Shown: positions 30,803 to 36,768 of the stretch, piece by piece
Position numbering within the stretch: position 1 is the first letter of the stretch
How the letters are laid out: each line of letters begins with the position of its first letter
NCBI GenBank assembly: GCA_902489665.1
Contig: CABUAT010000020.1
Span: 1 to 36,768 of the forward strand
Direction of reading: 5' to 3'
Source of the DNA: an uncultured Collinsella sp.
GTDB taxonomy: Bacteria; Actinomycetota; Coriobacteriia; Coriobacteriales; Coriobacteriaceae
DNA: 36,768 bases
Translations under genes and position numbers: made by a program
Notes under the pieces: generated by a model
The model's input: the letters and a program-made list of their open reading frames with translations, nothing else
Databases searched by the model: none
Told to the model about the DNA's origin: nothing

Positions 30803-31558
30803 GTGAACGTGCTGGAGGTTTCCTCCCTTTGGAAGACGTACGAGGGCGCTTCGCCTTACACCGCGCTGGAGGATGTAAGCCTCAATGTCGCCAAAGGCGA
30901 GTTCGTGGGGATAATGGGCCCTTCGGGCAGCGGAAAAAGCACGCTGCTCAACGTGGTTTCGACCGTTGACCAGCCGTCGCGCGGCACGGTGCGGGTCGAC
31001 GGGGTCGATCCTCACGGATTGGGAGATGAGAAACTCGCGGAATTCAGACGCCGGAAGATGGGTTTCGTGTTCCAGGATTTCAACCTGGTCCATACGCTCA
31101 CGGTCGAGGAGAACATCATCCTCCCCCTCGCGCTCGACGGGTGGCCGGCGGAAAAATCGCGCGCTCGCGCACAGGAGCTCGCGCGCGACCTAGGCATCGC
31201 ATCCATTCTCGGCAAGAGGACCCACGAGATATCGGGTGGCCAGGCGCAGCGCGTCGCGATCGCCCGCGCGGTGGCGGCAAACCCATCGCTTTTGCTTGCC
31301 GACGAGCCAACGGGAAGTCTCGACTCCGCGTCGACGGGGCAGGTCATGCACCTTCTGTCGGACATGAACAGGGCAGGGGCGACGTTGCTCATGGTCACGC
31401 ACGAGCCGCTGGTCGCGAGCTACTGCAGCAGGGTCCTGGTGCTTCAGGACGGCCGCATCTACCTCGAGATCAACCGCGGCGCTTCGCAGAAGGAGTTCCA
31501 TCAGCGGATCATCGACGCGATGAACCAGCTCGGAGGTGTTGAGCATGACATTGCTTGA
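30803..31558 (+). CDS. BceA-like ABC transporter ATP-binding protein
   Basis: A 251-residue ATPase of the MacB/LolD/BceA group. Walker A is GPSGSGKST (39-47), Q-loop Q91 (FVFQDFNLV), signature ISGGQAQR (143-150), Walker B LLLADEPTGSLD (163-174) and switch H200 (VTHEP). It powers the partner permease, which in this family protects the cell wall lipid cycle from peptide antibiotics such as bacitracin or lantibiotics and signals to the kinase. The start is GTG with AAGGAG 6 nt upstream. The 3' end overlaps the permease gene by 14 nt. Confidence 0.93.
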   Translation: MNVLEVSSLWKTYEGASPYTALEDVSLNVAKGEFVGIMGPSGSGKSTLLNVVSTVDQPSRGTVRVDGVDPHGLGDEKLAEFRRRKMGFVFQDFNLVHTLTVEENIILPLALDGWPAEKSRARAQELARDLGIASILGKRTHEISGGQAQRVAIARAVAANPSLLLADEPTGSLDSASTGQVMHLLSDMNRAGATLLMVTHEPLVASYCSRVLVLQDGRIYLEINRGASQKEFHQRIIDAMNQLGGVEHDIA

Positions 31559-33428
31559 CATCGCCAGGAACAATGTTCTGAGGTCTTGGAGGGACTACGC
31601 GCTTCATTTCGCCAATTCCGTTTTCGCGGTCACGGCTTTCTTCCTGTTCGTGTGCCTCGCCCTGCATCCCGAGATGGGCAGGGCGGACGCAGAGAGCACG
31701 ATCGGGATCATCTCTGCGTCGTCGGGTGCACTCGTCGCGGCGTTCTCGCTCGCCTTTATTGCGTATTCGGAGTCGTGCTTCCTGCGGGCTAGGAGCAGGC
31801 AGTTCGGCTTGATGGCGATGTCGGGCGCCTCGAAGAAGCAGTTGAGGAGGATCGTGCTCGCGGAGAACGTGATCATCGGGCTGTCCGCGATTGTCGCGGG
31901 CATCGTCCTGGGAACCGCGTTCCTCAAGCTGTTCCTGATGGCCGCGGGCAGGGCCATGGGCGTCGTCGCGTTTGGTTTCTATCTGCCTGTAGCGCCCGCT
32001 ATTGCGACCGTTGCGGCGTTTCTCGCTGTATTCTTCCTCTCCGGCCTCCTTGGGGCGAGGGGACTGTCCAGGAAGAGCGTGGGGGAGTTGCTCGACGCCG
32101 ATCGCATTGCGGAGGGGAAGCCCTCTGTGAAGGCGGCCGTTCTTACGGCTGTCGCATGCGCGATGCTTCTTGTTGCGGGGCTGGCCATGGGCCAAGACGA
32201 TGCGAGCATCGTATGGAGCTTCGCCCTCGTTCTGGGCGGCGTGGGCCTTCTTGCGTCGGGAACGTTCCTCGCGTTCTATCTTTGTTTCGCGGTGGGGCTC
32301 TCGAGGCGCAGATCGACAGGAGCGCATTACGAGGGGCTGTCCATGCTGAAGGCCGCCGCGTTTCAGGAGTCCCTGAAAGGGAACCTTCAGTCGATGACCG
32401 TCACCGCCGTGCTCTGCTCCCTCTCGTTCTTCGCGCTCGTCGGGCTTTTCACCCTGTCCGACGGGGCGCTCGAGAAGACGAAGGAGATAGTCCCGTATCC
32501 CGTCAGCTATATCGCGAGGGGCGACGACGTGCCCGTCTCTGACCATGTGGAGATGCTCGAGTCCGCCCTTGCGAAAAAGCCGGGACTCGTGGGGTCCGTC
32601 TTCGGATTCTCCTGGGCGGACGACGCGAGAAACGCAGTCATGAGCGAGAGATCCTACAACGAGTCCGCCGCCGTCGCGGGTCGCAATCAAATCTCCTTGG
32701 ATTCCGGCGAGGCGCTTCTCCTTCCTGGTTCGAAGAGCTTCGATCCGAGCGGGGTTCCGGCGTCGGTCGAGAACGCCCTGGGGGACCTTGACGTGATGCG
32801 CGGGGAGGGGCTCGTCCTGCTCGACGGGTACGCGTCTTCGGTCACCGTACTCGACGACGCTGACTACGAAGCGGCGGGATTCGGCGGTGATGAGACGCAG
32901 GTGCATGCATACACCTACGAGGGATGGGAGTCCGATTCCGAGTTGACTGCGGCAATCGCTGACATCGTGGACTACGCCAGGGAAGGCGCGGTTTCTCTGG
33001 TTCTCGCGAGGGGCTACTACGAGGCGGACCGCGTGCAGTTCAGCCTCATGCTGTACCTGGGGAGCATGCTGAGCGTGTCGTTCCTGCTCGCGTCCGCCAG
33101 CCTCGCCTACTCGCGCCTGAACGCGAGGGCGTTCGAGGAGGGCGTGCGCATGAGACCCGTCGTGAAGCTCGGGCTATCGAGGAGGGGACTGGAGAAGGTG
33201 TGCCGGTCGGCATCGCTTCGGATTCTCGCCGTGCCCCTCGCGGTCGCGCTCGCGTACCTCTGGGTGGGCATCGCGGCGGTCGCCCTCTCCGCCGATGTCG
33301 AGATCATCGGTCCCGGTATCGGATTTACTTTGGTCGCGCTGGTCGCGGGCTTCGTCTGCTGCGCTCTCGCGACGACCTCCTACGCGTCGTCCGTTGCGAA
33401 TGCCGCATTCGGAGCGAAGGCGCGTTAG
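31545..33428 (+). CDS. BceB-like ABC transporter permease (FtsX domain)
   Basis: A 627-residue permease with about ten membrane helices. The N-terminal half (ARNNVLRSWRDYALHF.., then FGLMAMSGASKKQLRRIVLAENVIIGL) is an FtsX-type domain. A large extracellular domain of about 200 residues (about 298-495) lies between two of the later helices, the diagnostic BceB arrangement and the probable sensing site for peptide antibiotics. The final three helices follow a YSRLNARAFEEGVRMRPVVKLGLSRRGLEKV cytoplasmic loop. I start at ATG 31545 with GGAGGTG 6 nt upstream, inside the ATPase gene. The spectrum of peptides cannot be predicted. Confidence 0.92.
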   Translation: MTLLDIARNNVLRSWRDYALHFANSVFAVTAFFLFVCLALHPEMGRADAESTIGIISASSGALVAAFSLAFIAYSESCFLRARSRQFGLMAMSGASKKQLRRIVLAENVIIGLSAIVAGIVLGTAFLKLFLMAAGRAMGVVAFGFYLPVAPAIATVAAFLAVFFLSGLLGARGLSRKSVGELLDADRIAEGKPSVKAAVLTAVACAMLLVAGLAMGQDDASIVWSFALVLGGVGLLASGTFLAFYLCFAVGLSRRRSTGAHYEGLSMLKAAAFQESLKGNLQSMTVTAVLCSLSFFALVGLFTLSDGALEKTKEIVPYPVSYIARGDDVPVSDHVEMLESALAKKPGLVGSVFGFSWADDARNAVMSERSYNESAAVAGRNQISLDSGEALLLPGSKSFDPSGVPASVENALGDLDVMRGEGLVLLDGYASSVTVLDDADYEAAGFGGDETQVHAYTYEGWESDSELTAAIADIVDYAREGAVSLVLARGYYEADRVQFSLMLYLGSMLSVSFLLASASLAYSRLNARAFEEGVRMRPVVKLGLSRRGLEKVCRSASLRILAVPLAVALAYLWVGIAAVALSADVEIIGPGIGFTLVALVAGFVCCALATTSYASSVANAAFGAKAR

Positions 33429-33532
33429 ACCGTCTTTGGTAGCTTTCTGAAGAAGGGACGCCTGCCGGTTTCTGGCTGTTCCTTCCATCCAAATCGATCA
33501 GTTGATAAGGAACCGGCAGATTGGAATAAACG

Positions 33533-33913
33533 ATGAAATTCAGGACGCTCATGTTTACATTGGCTGCATTCGCTTTAGCAGGTTCTTGCCTTTTGGTTGG
33601 TTGCGCTATCGCAAAATCGATTCCTTCGGAAAGGGAGAAACAGACGGTTGCGACGGCTAACCAAATCATTTCCGAAGAGTATGGCATTTCTTTTGATGCA
33701 AATGACTATAGTTATTCTGTAGGGGAGAAGACCTCGGAAGGAGACTATGTTCCCTTGGGGGATGCGAAAGAGGACTCGAGATCCGCGGGGCGTATCATTT
33801 CCGTTTCTGCACTCAAGAAAAACGCGCCTGAGGAAAATGAGATGCACTCCTACTCTCTGGAATACTCCCTGCGGTCAAATCAAATCCTGCATGTCAGCGT
33901 GAAATTTGGCTGA
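33533..33913 (+). CDS. Small putative lipoprotein downstream of the Bce-type transporter
   Basis: A 126-residue protein with a clear lipoprotein signal: MKFRT, a hydrophobic stretch and the lipobox LLVGC with the cysteine at about residue 24. The mature part is polar, with no family that I recognise. It lies 104 nt after the permease gene, and its base composition is more AT-rich than its neighbours. The ribosome site (GGA, weak) is poor. An inverted repeat CTGCCGGTT (33462-33470) / AACCGGCAG (33513-33521) sits in the gap before it. Position suggests an accessory to the transporter or an unrelated cargo gene of the same island. Confidence 0.7.
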   Translation: MKFRTLMFTLAAFALAGSCLLVGCAIAKSIPSEREKQTVATANQIISEEYGISFDANDYSYSVGEKTSEGDYVPLGDAKEDSRSAGRIISVSALKKNAPEENEMHSYSLEYSLRSNQILHVSVKFG

Positions 33914-33981
33914 GATGGATCTGCTCCGACGAAACGATTGCGCTCACAAGTGAATCGAGGCAATCAGAGCGGGGAGCTAAT

Positions 33982-34113
33982 ATGACAATTACCGGTATAT
34001 GCGATTCGGTATACGAATATCGCTTTGCTAGGAGAAGGGGATGCCTGCACACGGCATCCCCTTTGCAATCTGTGAACTCTCTGATTGAAAACAAAGAAGA
34101 TTTCCTGATCTGA
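33982..34113 (+). CDS. Candidate small protein of 43 residues
   Basis: The reading frame starts MTITGICDSVYEYRFARRRG and ends in KEDFLI. It is preceded by GGGGAG (33971-33976) with a 5-nt gap to the ATG, as good as any site in the window. The AGG-AGA-AGG arginine run matches codon use of the adjacent Bce genes. A strong hairpin (34035-34063) lies inside the frame, which argues for caution: it may instead be a terminator for the lipoprotein gene. I do not recognise the peptide. Confidence 0.4.
   Translation: MTITGICDSVYEYRFARRRGCLHTASPLQSVNSLIENKEDFLI
34035..34064 (+). terminator. Strong hairpin, probable end of the lipoprotein transcript
   Basis: AAGGGGATGCC (34035-34045) pairs perfectly with GGCATCCCCTT (34053-34063) around TGCACAC. 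Only three T follow. Confidence 0.65.
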
Positions 34114-34125
34114 GCAAGTACCGTC

Positions 34126-34157
34126 CTCGCCTGCTTCCTCACGAAAGAGCAGGCGAG
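34126..34157. repeat. Perfect 10-bp inverted repeat next to the transposase remnant
   Basis: CTCGCCTGCT (34126-34135) and AGCAGGCGAG (34148-34157). No T-tract. It could be a relic of the insertion-sequence end or of its flanking sequence. Confidence 0.5.
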
Positions 34158-34161
34158 CGGC

Positions 34162-34340
34162 CTAACCGAAACCCGCAGGAGGATGGCGGAGGATTACGGC
34201 CCGGCGAGCCATGCGGACCCTGCTGTAGAAGCATTCGATGTACTCGAATATCCCTAGCGTCGCCCGCCCCCTGGCCTCGAACGTGCGCGCGTGCGCGCAC
34301 TCGGCTTTATGAGCGACTCCAGTTCCCTTTGGGGTGGCGG
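34162..34340 (-). pseudogene. Decayed C-terminal fragment of an IS3-family transposase
   Basis: Read on the minus strand, one frame gives KAECAHARTFEARGRATLG followed by IFEYIECFYSRVR. This matches the C-terminal part of IS3-group (rve domain) transposases, whose usual text is K-x-E-C..F..R..A..AIFEYIE.FYNR.R. Just upstream a frame shift joins ELESLIK to the same stretch, corresponding to the ES-x-x-x-x-LK motif. Downstream the conserved RHSALGY part is lost after another shift. Only about 50 residues of a protein near 300 residues remain, and no terminal inverted repeats are visible, so it is inactive. It lies at the right edge of the probable acquired island. Confidence 0.7.
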
Positions 34341-34354
34341 CCGTCTTTTTGTAG

Positions 34355-34422
34355 CGTTAAATGTGAACGTTGTGTTAACGGGTCGGTGGGTGGTTGGTTC
34401 TTGTCGATGGGCGGCGTATCCT
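34355..34422 (+). promoter_or_regulatory. Candidate activator site and promoter of the lar genes
   Basis: CGTTAA (34355-34360) and TTAACG (34375-34380) flank an ATGTGAACGTTGTG core with a CRP-like TGTGA half site. TTGGTT (34394-34399), a 17-nt spacer and TATCCT (34417-34422) follow. The dyad centre would lie about 61 nt before the predicted start, the classical position of an upstream CRP-type activator. LarR of lactobacilli is a CRP/FNR-family protein, but no such gene is in the window. Confidence 0.4.
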
Positions 34423-34471
34423 CTCTGCGGTTTAACTAGTGTGTTAGATGAAAGGAAGAGGGCGCTCGTCA

Positions 34472-35749
34472 TTGTTTGAATGTGAACTGCCGTTTGACCA
34501 CAAGACGTTGCATCTGGAGCTCGAGGATAAGAACTTCGCGGGTGTGATGGAAGGTCATCAAAACGAGTTTAAGACTACAAAATCGCAGGAAGAGCTGGTA
34601 GAGGAGTCGCTTGCCAACCCTTATGGCTCGCCTTCGCTCGAGGAGCTTTGTGCTGGCAAGAAGGATATTGTTATCATTAGCTCCGACCATACGCGTCCCG
34701 TTCCCTCGCGTGTGACGATGCCTATTCTGCTGCATCACATTCATTCTGCTGCGCCCGAGGCTCGCGTGCGTATTTTGGTTGCTACGGGTATGCACCGTCC
34801 GTCGACGCACGAGGAGCTCGTCAACAAGTATGGCGAGGAGATCGTTGCCAACGAGGAAATCGTTATGCACGTCGCGACTGACGACAGCATGATGAAAAAG
34901 GTCGGCACCCTGCCTTCTGGTGGCGAGTGCATCATCAACAAGATTGCCGCCGATTGCGATCTGCTGCTTGCCGAGGGCTTCATTGAGCCGCACTTCTTTG
35001 CCGGTTTCTCTGGCAGCCGTAAGTCCGTCCTTCCCGGTATCGCCAGCTACAAGACCATCATGTACAACCACAACGGCCAGTTTGTGAACGATTCCCACTC
35101 GCGTGCCGGCAATCTGTGCCACAACCACGTGAGCGAGGACATGTTCGCCGCTGCCGAGATGGCTCACCTTGCCTTTGTGCTTAACGTGGTGCTCAACGGC
35201 AAGCACGAGGTCATCGGCTCCTTTGCCGGCGACATTCACAAGGCGCACGAGGCCGGCTGCGAGTTCGTGAAGAGCCTCGCCGGCGTTGAGCCCGTCGAGT
35301 GCGAGATTGCCATCACCACCAACGGTGGCTACCCCCTCGACCAGAACATCTACCAGGCCGTGAAGGGCATGTGCGCTGCCGAGGCCACACTTCCCGAGGG
35401 CGGTGTGATCATCGACGTCGCCGGTTGTGCCGACGGTCACGGCGGCGAGGGCTTCTATCACAACATCGCCGACAACGATCCGGCAGAGTTTGAGCGCGCC
35501 TGCATCGATCGTCCCAAGGACGAGACCCTGCCCGATCAGTGGACGAGCCAGATCTTTGCCCGCATCCTGGCGCATCACCCTGTGATCATGGTCACCGACC
35601 TGTGCGATCACCAGATGATCAAGGATATGCACATGACGCCGGTCAACACCCTCGATGAGGCGCTCAAGCTCGCCTTTGAGATGAAGGGTGCCGATGCCAA
35701 GGTGGCCGTCATTCCCGATGGCCTGGGCGTTGTCGTCGCACAGCACTAG
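34472..35749 (+). CDS. larA: Nickel-pincer nucleotide-dependent lactate racemase
   Basis: Interconverts D- and L-lactate in the cytoplasm using a nickel-pincer cofactor bound to lysine. 425 residues from the TTG at 34472. Motifs are SSDHTRPVPSR (D72, R75), ATGMHRPST (H108), GFIEPHFFAGFSGSRKSVLPG (H174 and cofactor lysine K184), YNHNGQ (H200) and AVKGM (K298). With this start the numbers match those of characterised Lactobacillus LarA exactly, and the N-terminus MFECELPFDHKT lines up with its start. AGAGGG lies 9 nt upstream. The frame is open to an ATG at 34448, which has no ribosome site. The cofactor genes larB, larC and larE are not in the window, so they must be elsewhere. A channel gene follows 49 nt downstream. 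Confidence 0.93.
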   Translation: MFECELPFDHKTLHLELEDKNFAGVMEGHQNEFKTTKSQEELVEESLANPYGSPSLEELCAGKKDIVIISSDHTRPVPSRVTMPILLHHIHSAAPEARVRILVATGMHRPSTHEELVNKYGEEIVANEEIVMHVATDDSMMKKVGTLPSGGECIINKIAADCDLLLAEGFIEPHFFAGFSGSRKSVLPGIASYKTIMYNHNGQFVNDSHSRAGNLCHNHVSEDMFAAAEMAHLAFVLNVVLNGKHEVIGSFAGDIHKAHEAGCEFVKSLAGVEPVECEIAITTNGGYPLDQNIYQAVKGMCAAEATLPEGGVIIDVAGCADGHGGEGFYHNIADNDPAEFERACIDRPKDETLPDQWTSQIFARILAHHPVIMVTDLCDHQMIKDMHMTPVNTLDEALKLAFEMKGADAKVAVIPDGLGVVVAQH

Positions 35750-35798
35750 TACGCGGCCTAAACGAATCGTTTATAACCGACAAGAAAGATAAGGTTTT

Positions 35799-36530
35799 AT
35801 GCTTACCAAACTCCTCTGCGAATTCGGCGCAACGGCCCTCATGATCATCTTTGGCGTGGGCGTGCACTGCGATACCGTGCTCAAGGGCACCAAGTATCAG
35901 GGCTCCGGCCATATGTTTGCCATCACCACTTGGTCTTTTGGCATCTCGGTCTGCCTGTTTGTCTTTGGCGGCGCCGTGTGCATGAACCCGGCTATGGTGC
36001 TTGCCCAGTGCATCGTCGGTCTGGTGCCGTGGAGCAGCTGCATCCCCTTCATGATTGCCGATATGCTCGGCGGCTTTGCGGGTGCCGTGATCGCATGGTT
36101 GATGTATGCCGATGAGTTCAAGGCTTCCGATGGTGTCATCGATCCCATTGCTCAGCGCAACATCTTCTCGACCAACCCCACCACCGAGGGTACGAACTAT
36201 GCCCGTAATTTCTTCTGCGAGGCTATCTGCACCTTTGTGTTCATCAGCGCCATCCTTGCTGCCGCTAGCCGTGCTGGCGAGAACGTCCTGATGCTCGCTA
36301 TCTGCGTCGGTCTGATCGTTTGGGCTGTTGGCATGGGCATGGGCGGCATCACCGGCTTCGCCATGAACCAGGCTCGTGACCTTGGTCCTCGCATGGCCTA
36401 TCAGGTGCTGCCGATCAAGAACAAGGCTGACAACAACTGGAAGTACGGCCTGCTCGTTCCTGGCATTGCTCCGTTTGTCGGTGCCGCTCTGGCCGCACTG
36501 TTTGTGCACGGTTTCTTGGGCATGTTCTAG
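35799..36530 (+). CDS. Aquaporin-family (MIP) channel, probable lactate facilitator
   Basis: A 243-residue membrane channel of the major intrinsic protein family with six helices. The first pore motif is intact, CMNPAMVLAQ (N63-P64-A65). The second is FAMNQARDLGPR, with glutamine at Q191 where almost all members have proline (NQA for NPA), while the asparagine and the selectivity arginine R193 are kept. In lactobacilli the lar operon includes an aquaglyceroporin (LarD) that moves lactic acid, and this gene directly follows larA, so lactate or lactic acid is the likely substrate; glycerol or another small solute is the alternative. The ribosome site is weak (AAGG near 35792). Confidence 0.88.
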   Translation: MLTKLLCEFGATALMIIFGVGVHCDTVLKGTKYQGSGHMFAITTWSFGISVCLFVFGGAVCMNPAMVLAQCIVGLVPWSSCIPFMIADMLGGFAGAVIAWLMYADEFKASDGVIDPIAQRNIFSTNPTTEGTNYARNFFCEAICTFVFISAILAAASRAGENVLMLAICVGLIVWAVGMGMGGITGFAMNQARDLGPRMAYQVLPIKNKADNNWKYGLLVPGIAPFVGAALAALFVHGFLGMF

Positions 36531-36554
36531 TCCAAGACTACATAGTTGTCCGCC

Positions 36555-36673
36555 GTCCGCATGGGGTAACTTCCCAGCGCGTCCTCGGACATGCAAAAAG
36601 GCTCGCTGCGCACTTCGTGCGGCGAGCCTTTTTGCGTCCTGCGGAATGCGCTGGGAAGTTACCCCATGCGGAC
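36555..36673. repeat. Long structured hairpin element, copy 2 (after the channel gene)
   Basis: The outer arms 36555-36580 and 36648-36673 are perfectly complementary over 26 nt. The unpaired segments (GTCCTCGGACATGCAA on the left, GCGTCCTGCGGA on the right) and the loop (TGCGCACTTCGTGCG) are the same as in the copy at 28605-28731, while both stems differ in sequence. The inner stem AAAAAGGCTCGC/GCGAGCCTTTTT has the form of a bidirectional terminator. It starts 25 nt after the channel stop. Confidence 0.85.
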
Positions 36674-36768
36674 AGCTGCGGGATTGTAGTCGCGTTGGAA
36701 CAAGCAACCCAACGTATATATCTGAATTTGGATGGGAGGGGCTTGTTGCTGTTGGGGGGCATTGAAGC
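36674..36768 (+). other. Right edge of the window, no supported gene
   Basis: TTGGAA (36695-36700) and TATATC (36717-36722) at 16-nt spacing could form a promoter for a gene beyond the edge. No start codon with a ribosome site is convincing before the sequence ends. Confidence 0.25.

Overview
The window looks like a chromosomal segment of a high-GC Gram-positive gut actinobacterium of the Coriobacteriia, most like Collinsella. This rests on codon use (GC-rich third positions, CGC/CGT arginine), gene content and the style of the Shine-Dalgarno sites. It is a family-level inference, not a database result.

Layout. (1) 1-1005: a tandemly amplified tRNA-Arg(ACG) locus with two complete tRNA genes. 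Between them are GC-rich modules that each end in a copy of the tRNA 3' end plus a terminator. (2) 1103-3727: a large uncharacterised protein with TPR-like repeats, then tRNA-Ser(GCT). (3) 3859-10557: envelope and phosphate signalling. A secreted D,D-carboxypeptidase lies divergent to a VanR/VanS-like two-component system, followed by an orphan pstB and a PhoB/PhoR-like pair. (4) 10753-13357: a CpsC-CpsD-CpsB type set (chain-length protein, tyrosine kinase, PHP phosphatase) and a GNAT acetyltransferase, with no glycosyltransferases nearby. (5) 13560-20948: htpG, a repeat-rich intergenic region, and two adjacent YhgE/Pip-family membrane proteins. (6) 21149-28583: a DMT-family exporter, an M20 amidohydrolase, a truncated MFS transporter, two long palindromes, hisS and ppc. 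(7) 28605-34340: a probably acquired BceRS-BceAB-type antimicrobial-peptide sensing and detoxification cassette rich in AGG/AGA codons, a small lipoprotein, a 43-residue small ORF and the decayed 3' end of an IS3-family transposase. (8) 34472-36530: a nickel-pincer lactate racemase (LarA) with an aquaporin-family channel that probably conducts lactate.

The most interesting signals are non-coding. The tRNA-Arg locus carries 47-nt modules that can fold around a copy of the tRNA 3' end. Both the tRNA-Arg and the tRNA-Ser genes are followed, beyond their terminators, by inverted copies of their own T arm. Two long hairpins, just after ppc and just after the channel gene, share identical unpaired segments while their stems differ in sequence but stay complementary. 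Together with the GGGGACG-containing palindromes near 13.4, 15.7 and 24.0 kb, this suggests at least two intergenic repeat families. In the protein-coding part, the points to check are the lar pair (NQA instead of NPA in the channel; a TTG start that puts the catalytic residues in register with characterised LarA), the Bce-type kinase lacking the usual acidic residue after its phospho-histidine, and the boundaries of the acquired island.
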